Below, piece by piece: positions 20,501-31,986 of a stretch of DNA of 64,000 bases. Source of the DNA: Melampsora larici-populina 98AG31. Taxonomy: Eukaryota > Basidiomycota > Pucciniomycetes > Pucciniales > Melampsoraceae. Location: contig NW_006768770.1 in the NCBI RefSeq assembly GCF_000204055.1, positions 660,195 to 724,194 on the forward strand. Direction: 5' to 3'. Within the stretch, counting starts at the first letter, position 1, and every line of letters starts with the position of its first letter. The position numbers and the translations under genes are program-made. The notes under the pieces are model-generated. The model worked only from the letters and a program-made list of their open reading frames with translations. It searched no databases and was not told the DNA's origin.

Positions 20501-23131
20501 TCAGGGTAAAAATGAATAAACAGTTCCTATGATAGCCATCAAGATTGAAAGGATTAATAAAACGAAATCTAAACCAATAAAAAACTTATGACGATTTTGA
20601 TTTTGGTTTAATAATAATTCAGCCGAAACTGGTAAAACGATACAAATCACAAATGCAGCGAAAGCCTAAAATGATTTTCCAAAAAAAAAATAGAAAGAAA
20701 ACAAAAGCTTGAGGTTAATAAAGATTAAAATCAAATCATTTAAAAAAATGGATTAACTTAACTCCTAAGAATGACATTACTCTATCAAAATCAGGTATGA
20801 TGATCGAAACAGCTACCACAAGTGTAGTAACAGTAATACGTGAGATAATACGACCAAATGCTTTGGTAAGTTTGACGGCTTTTCTTTTAGGAATATGTGA
20901 TTTTGTATCTTGAGATCTTGAAACGGTTTGATGCTCGATAGTTTGATGGGTACCAGAACTAGAAGGTTGTGATTGAATTGCATGTGGATCATCAACTTCT
21001 CCAGTACCAAGTGATAAAAGATGTTCGATTGTTAAATTCAAAGGACTAATTGATTTGAAGTTATTGTCAGTAAGACTGTCATGCTAGTTAGTTATAGAAA
21101 ATATTACAGACCGAGTTGAAAGTGCGAATTTGGCTATTGGATTAATGGCCACCATCCAAATAGCAAGTTGATTGATAAAAACCGGAAAACCAGGGGTGAC
21201 AAGTATATCATGAGTGATTTCTTGGCTCACAGAGTCTCCAAACCTATATAACTCAACCAAAATTGATTATTCAAGTATGTTTCAAATCAGTCTGATGGTA
21301 GTTAATTTGATTCAAAGTTAAAGAACTTACATTAGATATCCAACTACTCCAATGATGGCATACATCGAACCGGCTAATAAATAAGCGTAATCAATCATAC
21401 AATTGAATTCTTGAGGGTTACGCATATCACGAGCCAAACTTGGGATGACAGAGTGACCTGAAAACTATCAGAAGCAAAACACACATGGGTAGAAGGAGCG
21501 TTAGAACATATCCTGTACTTAACTCACATGTTGTATAGTTGTGAGAGATGTTTTTGTCTTTACTTACACCACTCATCATGAGTCCAGCACTCAGTCCCCA
21601 TTTACTATTAGGCCATAAACTAGTTTTGGCAGGAAAGAAAATACTACCAGGTGAATCAGATTTTAAAAAACCATCGATGATGACCACACTAACTAAAGTT
21701 AAAGAACTACATAAACCAATCAAACTAGTATAACTTAAAATCTTAAATGGCATAAAGATTGTAGGGATCACTAAGAAGAAAGCCATTAATTTAAAGATGG
21801 TGGGAGATTGATTTGAAAAGATTGTGGACATTGAATCTCCAAAGATTACCATTAAGGCTACTGATAAGGCAAAAAGTTCTAAACAAAATAATCCAGCTAT
21901 TGGGTATTGCATTGATCGACCAAAGGCTATTGTTATACATAAGAATCAGTTTAGAGACCCAATCAATTAATCAGCTCATTGAATAATTCTAGAAAGTGAA
22001 AATAAATGTATTACCTTTACAACAAATATCATTGTACGTTAAAAGAGTTCTGTCTTCCATCATCAATCGTGCCAAGATCTTCGCGCTAAGAAAAGGATAT
22101 CATAGATTAAACCTATCAGTTTACCAAATCGATCAAAATCAATTCATTTTTTTTTGTTTGTGAAAAACTTACGTATAATTGGTTGCTAATCCACAAAACA
22201 AAAAAAGGAATATACTAGAAACCCAACCAGCAGAAGAAAATGCTAAAGGTTCTGATAATAATCCCACACCACAAAGTACATTAAAACTATTGAAAAGAGT
22301 TTGACCAAATGTACTTGTTCCGATCGCTGGTGGTGCTGGTAAAGTATCACCTTCTACATGATTATGGTAAGTTGTATCATTTGATGATGAACTGAAAGCG
22401 GGTTGAGCTTCACTAGCTATACGTCGTTTAGGATACGGTCGAAAAGCTTGAGCAGATTGAGAATCTGTAATAACTGATTGTCGATCTATTGATGAATCGG
22501 ATAAAGTGTTATATTGTTTAATAGAAACAGGAGATGTTAACAAACCCGATCTTTCGAGGTTTTGAATAGGTCGTAATGAAGATTCTGAAGATTTTCCAAG
22601 ATGTGATGAATTTGTAAGATGACTTGATGCTTTTAATGATGAAGTGGATGGTTTAAGATTTCTAAAATTAATAGATAACCTTCTACTCCAAAAATCTTGT
22701 AATCCACCTCTCAATGTTTGAGGATTATGAGAAGCGCTATGTCGCATCCGTCTAGGTTTAGGTGTTGATGGTTCCAAGAGTTGTCGAACTTCAGGTTGAT
22801 GGTCATCGATACTTGATAAATCTGGTTCTTCATCCGAAATGTAGCCAGTCTCTTCATGTGATAATGCAAGACTTTCATTCTCTTCATTCTCATCATCGGC
22901 TTCCCATTGACTTTCAACATCAGGTTGAAGTCGATTAGTTTGATAACTAGTACTAAAACTTGAATAATTGAAACTACTTGGTAAATTCTCGTTTATAAAA
23001 CTTTGACTTCGACTATAACTGTGTACCAAATCAATCGAACTGGCAATCACACCTCGATAGCTTTCTTGTTGATTTTGGTTACCATCACGAACGTTAATAG
23101 TGGGAGTTGGTGGAGTTGATGGCTGCATCAA
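20501..23131 (-). CDS. AVT1-like vacuolar amino-acid transporter
   Basis: Seven exons (complement): 22173-23131, 22015-22085, 21570-21926, 21331-21457, 21112-21243, 20763-21045, 20501-20665. Phases agree throughout and give 697 residues. The first 280 or so residues are Ser-rich and likely disordered and cytosolic, the usual layout of AVT1-type proteins. The membrane domain starts at FGQTLFNSFNVLCGVGLLSE and continues with NYTAKILARL, the GHSVIPSLARDM block, ALSTRPLNLTIEHLL and PDFDRVMSFLG, all hallmarks of the AAAP/SLC32-like family that exchanges amino acids for protons across the vacuole membrane. Two donors are non-ideal (GTGTAA after exon 3, GTCTGT after exon 5); each is forced by the conserved protein sequence. 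Substrate range cannot be read from sequence. The gene looks intact. Confidence 0.88.
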
Positions 23132-24754
23132 GACTTAATGTTCGTCAAGTTCAGTGATTTGTTAATGCTTTTGTGCGATAGAACACCTTGAGTGATTTTG
23201 AGCAATGTGTGATTTCAACTTCAAAGTGAATCCGACGATGGAGCAATACGTTCAGCTTTGAAAAGAAACCCTTCAGGCTACACCAGATATATTTGAGAAT
23301 CCGGACTTCAAGTATCAAAACTCAGATTAATATTGCTTTGAAAGTGAAATGTATGAAAAGAAAAACTAGAATGAAGATGAACGGAAGTCAAAGTTAGCGA
23401 AAGTAAAATGTGACAACTACAAGTGAAACTGATTATCAACTCACGGAATCAAATCTCTTCAAGCAAACAAAGGGTTCAACTTTTTATGTATTCGATTCTG
23501 GAAAAATTCATGTTTCTCATCTTGAACTCTTTTGAGCTTACACTCGACAAATATTTCAAAAAAACTTGAAACATCTTTTTTTTTTTCAAGGGTTCGAACT
23601 TCAAAATGATATTTGACTGTAATCTAAGCGTCCCAAGCAAGAAAAGCCTTACTTGTATAAATAGAAATACATACAGGTTTGAGAAAACAATACAAAATCG
23701 AAATCAAACTAGATGATGAATTCCATTCCAGATCTAATTTCTTTGTATTTATCTAGCTTTACCTCCTCCAATGCCATCTTCTATGGAATGGTACACAAGA
23801 ATTTGCACATATCCAATACGTGGACTTCCTACAGATTGTGATCACATCTGTGCAAATGATACACTTCTTTCCGTAGGGAAACCAAGCGGAGAAAATTTCC
23901 GGAAGTTGAGAAAGTGGGTTAGATGAGGCATTAATCTTTTCTGGTACTGTCAATAAATGGGAAATTGCTGAGATTTGAGACCTTCTAAGCTCCCCAAAGC
24001 AAGATACAGAGACTTGTGGACTCGGAGATAAGTTGATATATGCATACGTTCACAGAGGTGATGACGTCAAAAACTTTTCTGCATCTGGATATGATTAAAT
24101 GCAAGGCACCGCATTTTTCATAAATCGGAATGCAATAGATAACAGCTCGCCAAACTGACATAACACCATGAGGATGAGGAATTGACAACAGAAAATCCAA
24201 GTTATCTTCCGTTATGATAAGCGAATTGGGAGAAACCGTTGTATTTCAGATACAAGTCGTGTTGTCAACAAATCCTTGAATCTTGAAACACCAAACAATT
24301 CAAAAACTTCTCGAACGTTAAAGGTCATCAAGTCTATAATGATATATCTTCATCTCCAATCATTGCGTGCTTGACTTGAGATAGGCTTTCATCTAATTAA
24401 GATACAATATCTTGAGCAAAATGTCAGATTTCTTGGCAAGCTTGAGTTCATTAAACGATAGCAAGACAAAAGAAGAAGAAAACAAAATCTCTCAAGGGAA
24501 GAGATTTTAGAAAATAAGTACATAGAAACAATAGAGAAAAAGAACAATGTAAAAGGCTTCTTAGATATGATTGATCCTTTAGAAAGTCTTTAGATCGATC
24601 GCATTCATCTATGAAGAGTGAGTTTTTGTTTTGGGCTGGTGGTGTTGAAAGAAAAGAGTGATACGTTTTGATTCACTTGATCAGACCACATGGCCTCAAG
24701 ACATGGTAGAGTTTGAAATATCAAGTGAGCACATTAGAAACGATGATGAAATGA
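23132..24754. other. Intergenic, no supported gene
   Basis: Upstream region of the transporter plus about 1 kb of A/T-rich DNA. A plus-strand TATAAATA at about 23657-23664 is followed only by a 43-codon ORF. Two minus-strand ORFs with several cysteines (23759-23953, 23985-24200) have no neighbouring exons I can connect, so I do not call them. Confidence 0.5.
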
Positions 24755-25710
24755 CTATTGTTGCAATATACTCCGGACGAATTTCTCGTAGTCGATGTTT
24801 CCATCACTTTGTTTTTGAAATGTGAAGATGATTGGACAGATTGTCGATCGGTTAGATGAATAATTGAAGAAAAGCAGAGGGGAGATCATATCAGTAATGA
24901 TGTCTTGTAGAAGGTAAAAAACGAAAGAAATGATCCGATGATCTAGACGAAAAAAAACTATTACGAACTTTCCGACCTGAACACCTTTCATCAGTTCATC
25001 AACTTCTTCATCACTCAATTTCTCTCCTAAACTCGTTAATACATATCTAAGTTCTCCTACACCAATATAACCATTTCCTTCTTTATCAAACACTCGAAAA
25101 CCTCGAATGAAGTCTTCAGCCGTTCCAGCAGGTGAAAATCCTCCAGGTCGGTTTAAGATGGCTTCAAAAGTTCCAAAATCAACTAGATAATCATAAAATG
25201 AAGTTAAATTACGAATCATCAATGAGTATATGGTTTCGATCGGAATTGATTTGGTAAGAATCCCAGTCGATTCGAGTGACCGGGTCACACTCACTATCAC
25301 GTGGTGCGCTAGCTGCTAAGTCGGCCACTTCTGCCTGTGTAGGGTTCTGTCCGAGTGCTCGAAGTAGATCCCCAAGATTTTCACGAGAGATATGACCAGT
25401 TCCCTTTTTATCAAAAAGAGCGAAAGCTTCTTTGATCTCTGTTTGGTTTCGATTTGACCGGAATTCGAATCGGTGTTAAAGATAAATAGATAGATAAGGT
25501 GATCGAGCGGTCAGTTATGCGATGTTTCGAGGGCTTTGAAAGACTATATTGATACAGAATGAGAGTCTTGATGAAGGAAAATGGACTGACCTGCTTCTGA
25601 TGCGGGCTACACACGGAATGAACGGACAAAGAGAGAGAAAAGCAGAGTCACAAGATAGATGAGTCACGCGTAAATTGGAAGGATGATAGTGAATGAAACT
25701 GACTGACCAT
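24755..25710 (-). CDS. Myosin essential light chain (Mlc1/Cdc4-like), EF-hand protein
   Basis: Five exons (complement): 25708-25710 (ATG alone), 25591-25606 (16 nt), 25295-25438, 24969-25182, 24755-24806. All phases agree; the product has 142 residues, the usual size for Cdc4/Mlc1. It begins [19 protein letters not shown] and contains [34 protein letters not shown] and [19 protein letters not shown], which are signature blocks of fungal myosin light chains rather than of calmodulin. Such proteins bind IQ motifs of myosin heavy chains and act at the cytokinetic ring and in secretion. The last intron (24807-24968) has a weak donor (GTTCGT) and acceptor, but only this choice keeps the conserved C terminus. 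The microexon and ATG-only exon would be missed by simple gene finders. Confidence 0.9.
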
Positions 25711-28310
25711 GGTTGATAGTTTGATAAGTTAGGTAAGTTGGAAGAAAGACGATAGTTTGGTGGTTTGGAAGTCGATTTGGTGGGTTGTTGATTGGGTTAA
25801 ATAATTTCTTGGTCCAAGTCACACTCCGCACTCAAAACTTACATCAGGTTTTAACGAGTCAAACAGCAGTCCGAGCTTTGTACAGCAGATCGGGTCTCTA
25901 CTCCCTCGATTACGGGGTGAGGTCATCGATGAAGGCTATCCCTCCACCAGCCTCCACCTCACCTGTCTCGATTAACCTTTCAAATTGACCCACTTGCGCA
26001 TTAAATCCTATTCGCAGTTTCCGGAGCAATCATCGACATCAAGGTGTGAACGTTCGATAGCTCTTTTTGCAAGCTTGCGGCGTATGGTGTACATTCAGCA
26101 TTCTTACATTGTAAATACTTGCCTACCACGTGGAGTCTCTTTGTTCTCGGGGAGTCAAGAAGGCAGCACTAATGCAGGACCAAAGAAATGAATCACGAGG
26201 TCAAAGTTCGCGACTCATGTTCCTGTGTTTGTGTGCCATATATCGTATAGTTCCACAAACAAATTGCTCATGAACATGTGAGGTGATCAGAAGTTCAACT
26301 TTACAAGGTTATCTATCAGGTCATCTTTATCCTTGCTGGTGCTAGTGCGAACGTGCAGCTAGAGATACGAGTATAAAAGGAGGTCTTTGAGAGTGCAAAA
26401 TGAAAATTCAATCCGCATCGAAAAATCCAGTCCTCTTCGTCTAAAGCCACAAAATGACACCTGTGCATTTTTTGACAACACTCTCCTACTTTTCTCTATG
26501 GATCCTCTTTCTCTGATATTTTTTGAGGAAAATCTAGTAGTTATGTCTTCCAGCTTCACTATTAATGTCTTTCATTGTGCTCATCTTTGATTGCACCCGT
26601 TGAATCAAAGTGCACGCGCAAATTTGAAGATATGTAGTCCAGAAAAGACTCCAAATATACCATCTACATGGGTTGGAAGAGGACATGGTAAGTATAATTG
26701 ATCTAGCTTCAAATAATCACAAGCTGACCTTTGAAGCAAATACTCTTTGATCAACAATAGCCAAGATCTTTACAGGAACAAACTTGTTCATATATATATA
26801 TATATGTACATGAAAGCCTTCATGAGATAAGTCCATCTTGACCAATATCAGAGAGACATTGTTTACATACTGACAAAACCAAAAATCTTTAGGAAACGCT
26901 TGTTGTACAGCTAATTCTCCAAAATGATAACTACTCAATAATGAATTTCCCTAGGAAATATTATGGATCGTAAGTCACAGTTTGATTTCATGTAAAATAT
27001 ATTTGTTCTCAATCAAACAATTCCTTTTGTGCTCTATTTAACCATACTTCAATTCCCAGTGCATAGTATGCCAATCTTTTGTCTCTTTAAATTAACCTGG
27101 CGGCTTGATCAATTAACAATATTTGATATGTTGGTGCTATGTTCCAAGGGTATTTCATCATGCCACCAGAGCAACTTCTCAACTCAAAGGAAAAAAGATC
27201 CAATTCTGCTAAGGGGTCACCAAGGTCAACCTCTCTATGCCGCTCATCTATTAACGTTAAGAAGATGATTCATCGCGATATCTGCATTAATGTTAAAATG
27301 CCATTGAGAAGGCAATTCAAAGTAAGTGGAGCAATCATACCTGGGATGAATTGAATCTACTCATTTATTTGAGAATGTTTTTTAGGGATTACGTGAATTG
27401 CTACAATATTGTAAGCTGCACAGGCGCTTCCTTCAATGGATCTCATTCAAAGGACCAATGGGGTCTAATGAGCAAGATATCAATCACCTTTCCAACTTGA
27501 AAGACACCTCCGAGTGTGGTTCTCCACGCCACCAGAGGAACCTTTACACTCAGAGGCCGAGATCTCTTTGCCTCTCCCTCGGGGAGGCATTCAGTTGCCC
27601 ACTTCAAGTGGTGGAGATCAACAACTATGTAATAATCAATGTTCTCTGAAGGAAACATCTTCTTTGTGGCTTGATTGAAGGGTCTACTGTTTTTCTTCTG
27701 AATGATCTTAAGACTAGAGATACAAACTGATTCTGTAGGTATTGTTTTATTCTACACACAATTTAAAGTCACAGTAGAAGTCCTTGTATGTATCTATAAT
27801 TTATCAAGAGCCAAAGTTGAAATTTTATCATGGCTCATCATTTTTGGAGTCATACTTGGTGTCCAGTTGTGCAGCTTCACAACTGGACACTTGGCGGTTT
27901 GAATGTGACTCATTACTATTCATGAAATCCCTTCTATGACTTTGAAATGAAAAATTGGAGATTGGACTTGTGGCTCACTTAAGCATTGGCATAACCATCT
28001 CTCCATCCTCTCCAAGATGGACCATCTCTTCTTAGCCATACCAGTTATCAGCACTCCTTCCATGTGCACTTTATTGAGGTTGTGTATTTCTCTCTCTCTC
28101 TTTACACTAGTTATTATCCTACTTGTGCTCACCAACTTGTGTTTCATCTCTTGTTCTTTCCCAATCGAGCATTGTTGCTACCTTTCCCAAAGCGGCACAT
28201 GAGACTCACAAAACACTATTGTTAGCTAAACCTATGTCTAGAGAAATAATCCGCTATATAAAGACTTCATGTTTGTGTCAACACCAAGACAGCAGCGCTC
28301 GCCGTAATGC
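25711..28310. other. Gene-poor stretch, no supported gene
   Basis: 2.6 kb with only short unrelated ORFs on both strands. It holds an (AT)n run at about 26790-26805 and a 13-bp hairpin (27859-27890). No protein family was recognised. Confidence 0.5.
27859..27890. repeat. Inverted repeat, 13-bp arms
   Basis: GTGTCCAGTTGTG (27859-27871), loop CAGCTT, CACAACTGGACAC (27878-27890). A perfect foldback in otherwise featureless DNA. Confidence 0.8.
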
Positions 28311-28643
28311 TAGCGTACCACCAACGTAACTCTGAGTTACATTCACAGATCCCCGTAACAGGTCTGACCCCAGATGAGCTACATTAGCACTTCCGGCAAC
28401 ACCTGAAGCGTCCCGCCGCAAAAAGCGGAAGGGGAGCGCAAGAGGAGCGGGTCGCCCCGCCCGCGCTTTGGGAAAACCCGTGTAGCGGGTATCCCCGCCC
28501 CGCCTGCGCTCTCCCCATTTTTTTTCGATGTAGGGGAGCGCGGACATAGTGGGGCGGTAGGAAATACCGCAGCGCTGCATGCTGTCACATCTTGCATGTA
28601 GCGGGTTAAATCGGCATATGTCACTTCCTTTGACATAGGCCAA

Positions 28644-28690
28644 TTCCTTTCAGGATATCGTCCGATATCAGATATCAGACCTGAAAGGAA
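28644..28690. repeat. 11-bp inverted repeat near the hAT left end
   Basis: TTCCTTTCAGG (28644-28654) and CCTGAAAGGAA (28680-28690) enclose GATATC-rich DNA. It could be a transposase-binding or cruciform site; function unknown. Confidence 0.7.
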
Positions 28691-28991
28691 CCACCACCTC
28701 CACCATCCTTTCTGCGCACCACTCTCTCAATCTCACCTTCACTTCAAAACCAAACGCCCATCACCAGCCTTATAAGTGAGTTTGATCTCTTCAAGTCTTC
28801 CATCATCTTCTCTCCTGCCTTGGCTGAAGCTGAAGATATCCCACCTCATTGTCATATTAATCTTAGATTCAAATTCGATAACTTGACTAGTTCACCTTCT
28901 TGACCTATCCTCATCACGTAGGGGTTGGCCTTCTCAAATTTGGGGTCATGGCTTACCCCATGATGATGATTGAAATTTGTGTCCATGATAG

Positions 28992-29001
28992 TATATATAA
29001 A
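28992..29001 (+). promoter_or_regulatory. TATA-like box of the hAT transposase gene
   Basis: TATATATAAA about 135 bp before the start codon at 29136. Inference from position only. Confidence 0.4.
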
Positions 29002-29562
29002 GTGAGTGTTTTACTTTTTCGTACCCTCTCACTTGCACATTTTCTGACCATTGAAAATCCTGCTGATTTGAATCCTCTGTTAAAACTTAGCCAATCGATT
29101 CCTTTTATTTTCCCACTCTCCAATCACCAAACATCATGTTACCCCCAACTTCTGCTATCGCTCCATCTACTACTGGTCCCACTCTTCGTCCAAGAACTCC
29201 CACACACCCTAGACCTGGATTTGTCGCTCAGTCTCCTGATCTGCGTGTATCTGCTCTTCAACCGTCTCCTATTCGTGAACTGGTTGCGTCTGAAGACGAA
29301 CCAAGTGTTTACGAGATCAGTGACGATGAATCCGACACCACAGATGGCATCGGAAGTATTGGAAGTGTCGAAGTGGTTAGCAATGAAGGTCCTTCAAACT
29401 CCAAAACCAAGAAGACGGTTCGGAAGTCCAAGGCCAGGGTTCACGTTGTCAAAAGACAGGGCCATCCTCGTGGCTCTGGAGCTTCAGCTGGCTTGTCTCG
29501 ACGCCCGTCCAAGAAAACTAAAAAAGGTCGACTTGAGGTAAGTTTTTCACTTCGACATTATT

Positions 29563-29599
29563 CACAGCCCCCAATCACAAGTGACTGGCAGCCCAGTAC
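29563..29599. repeat. Left terminal inverted repeat of the CACTA-like element
   Basis: 37 bp that match the reverse complement of 31950-31986 without a mismatch; similarity continues, less perfectly, to about 29614. Confidence 0.9.
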
Positions 29600-29790
29600 A
29601 TCCGATGACCTCAACCTTTTTTTGGTTTGTTTTCAATATGCTATTTACCATATCTTAACCAGTTATCATAGAGATCTCGTCCAGTCATCAGAAATATCCT
29701 GATCAGTTACCGGCAAGATCTCAACAGAGTGTTGAACAAGTGTTTGACAGCTATGGAAGCTCCACATCCATAACTATCACATTTTTTTTA

Positions 29791-31559
29791 GAGTGATCCA
29801 CTCATCAGAGTAGCTCTGGAATGTCAGGCCAAGGTGACACCCTTGACGGAAACACCCAAATCACTTCAACTGGCCGCCAACTTGCTGCACGTAAACACAG
29901 AAATCAGTGCATGTCTCCATTTCAATATCTGACCTACAAAGATTGTTCCCATGACTAGAACAGCAGGGCGAGTTGTTACTTCTACAAGTGCCTGCTGCTG
30001 GGAAGGGCTTGGCAGCTGAAAAGGAGAAGATGGAGTTTAATTGGCGTCAGTACAATACTCGACTATCACCACCTCCTCCTCCTAGCCCACCTTGCAGCCA
30101 GCAAGCAGAGACATCTGAGATGCGCCCCCCGCGCAGACCTCAATCACACCATTCTCACGACACTAGATCAGCAGCACCGTCAGATCTTCATAATTTACCA
30201 TCATCTTCAGGTGGATCTGACCGCACCATCAAAGGAAAGAAGCGAGCAAGAGTGGAACGATCTCCAACACCCCCACCACCTGTACCCGCTATTGTGCCAT
30301 CAGTCACCCCCTACGAACTGGATCTGCTTCAGCACTGTCTTGAACATGCCATTGCCCCCTCTTGGACCACTCGACCTAAGCCTAACTTTGGAATGGCCAG
30401 TGCTGGTACCCCCAAAGCAGCCAAATGGCAATATCTATTTAAAGTCTATATAGTACTTGCTTGGGTACCTCACTTCAGCTCTGGAGAGGCTGGAGACACC
30501 TCTGCCAAAATACTTGACTGCCTCCTGCAGCTCATTCAAATTGGTAACATATGTACTTTGCAATCTTTCAAACATGGTGACGGAGAAAAGCTCACAGAAT
30601 TGGTTGAGAAGCACCAAGCAAGCCTTGGAGATGGATGGCCCCATATGATGAAAAAGCCCAATTTGCAGTTTGCTGAACACATAGGCTCCATCTCAACACT
30701 TCTTGGGCCGCCTGCTTATATGGCTAGCTGGGCAGGCGAGCGGATCATTGGTAGCCTAGTTGGAGCATGTAAAAATGGAAAGAAGGGTATGTCTTTATCT
30801 CAAAATTGGGCCTATCCATACTCGGCTGAACTTATTTTTCCATGACTAGAACGGCAGGGCGAGTCGTTACTTCAGCACTATTCCAGACGTAGCTTCTTTC
30901 AAGCCATGATCAATAACAATCACACCACCTTCAAGAATGATCCTATTATTGGAGAATACCTCTTAAGAAAGCGACAGACATTGTGGAAAGAAAGACAACT
31001 CAGTCCTATTGCCTTTGAGACCCTTAGAAAGAATGGTCATGTAGGGGCAGAGTACACTGCACGCTCAACATTTGATGTGACCACAAGGATCCTCATTTCA
31101 ACCAAGCCACATAGTACTCACAAGAAGACACCTGGAAATAGCTACATCTCATATTTCCACAACTCATGCAAAAGGAAGGGCTGTATCACGGATATTATCA
31201 AGCTCCCCAATTCTGAACATCCACTCCTTGTTGTCAATTCATTGTTACCTCTTTCTGATGATGACAAACACAAAAGTCCGTACTATTCTTTGCCAGACTT
31301 GCTGAATGCCTCAGTGCTATATGACAAGCACGGAGGATATCATGTCATTGAGTGCGACAAGGTCATTGGGCAGCTAGTTTTCATCAAGAACAAAAAAGGT
31401 ACTTTTGATATTCAAAGCGAAACACTCTCAACAGTTGAATTGATGAATCTGTTGAGTTTCAAATTGATTGGGATTTTGGATTTTGACTGACTTTTCTGGT
31501 TTGACCAGGGATTTGTGCAAGGTGGAGATGAGGATGATGGCATGGATATGGATGGATGA
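29791..31559 (+). CDS. KDZ-transposase-derived protein of the CACTA-like element
   Basis: Likely exons 29791-29890 (5' end unclear), 29964-30786, 30850-31398, 31522-31559; these choices keep phase and end in an acidic tail (GDEDDGMDMDG). The middle has Pro-rich and basic low-complexity sequence. The region around 30360-30790 has the run of features seen at the C terminus of basidiomycete KDZ/CACTA transposases: a W..KP..G start, a K..W..L segment, and GPPAYMASWAGERIIGSLVG followed by a GKK..GE-like segment. Catalytic residues of the DDE core are not seen, so this is a truncated or repurposed product. No start codon is assigned. The acceptor region of exon 3 repeats that of exon 2. Confidence 0.5.
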
Positions 31560-31949
31560 TTGCTGCTGAACGGTCATAGGATGATGTAAATCGTCTGACC
31601 CAATTGCGCTTGGGTATCCTTTCTGTTTGAACACTCTTGATTTGTAGATGATGCCAATTTGTATCTAAAATCTTGAGAGGCATTCTATCTGGACTTCACC
31701 AATGCTGCTGGAGAGGACACATATGGTGAATAGAATCTGTCAGCTCATTGTGACTCATATATATTCAAGATCGGGTTAACAACTTGTGGAGATCTGGTCC
31801 ATGCCTGGTCAAGGACATTACAATGACCAGTCAAGATGTACCTGATTACTGGTCAACCAAAAACTTGTCAAAGACTGTCTGATAAAATCTCAACAACCAA
31901 TTCAAAACAAATTAATAACATATTACAAACATGTTGAGGTCGCCGGGAG

Positions 31950-31986
31950 GTACTGGGCTGCCAGTCACTTGTGATTGGGGGCTGTG
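31950..31986. repeat. Right terminal inverted repeat of the CACTA-like element
   Basis: Reverse complement of 29563-29599, ending ..GGGGGCTGTG and followed by the target duplication ATT. Confidence 0.9.

Larger units (their letters stand above)
29563..31986 (+). mobile_element. CACTA/KDZ-like DNA transposon nested in a hAT intron
   Basis: A 2424-bp unit bounded by inverted repeats beginning CACAGCCCCCAATCACAAGT and flanked by the 3-bp duplication ATT (29560-29562 and 31987-31989). CAC-type tips with a 3-bp duplication are typical of the CACTA superfamily. Inside is a gene whose product resembles the C-terminal region of basidiomycete KDZ-type transposases. The subterminal zones carry several accagt/actggt motifs in both orientations. 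A catalytic core is not visible, so the element is likely non-autonomous. Excising it would leave a 70-bp intron with a good branch site (ctactaat). Confidence 0.8.

Noticed and set aside
23759..24200. Cysteine-containing minus-strand ORFs, considered as small secreted proteins
   Set aside because: No signal peptide at a start codon and no exons joining them in phase.
28278..28643. Minus-strand ORFs of 121 and 85 codons
   Set aside because: They lie in the GC-rich hAT end, overlap in different frames and have Arg/Pro/Gly-rich text typical of GC-rich non-coding DNA.
28900..29541. Plus-strand ORF of 213 codons
   Set aside because: It runs across the upstream region and overlaps transposase exon 1 in another frame; exon 1 in the 29136 frame joins perfectly to exon 2.
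30906..31490. Independent gene in the CACTA-like element
   Set aside because: It joins in phase to the preceding exon through acceptor 30849 and ends at a donor at 31399, so it is an exon.
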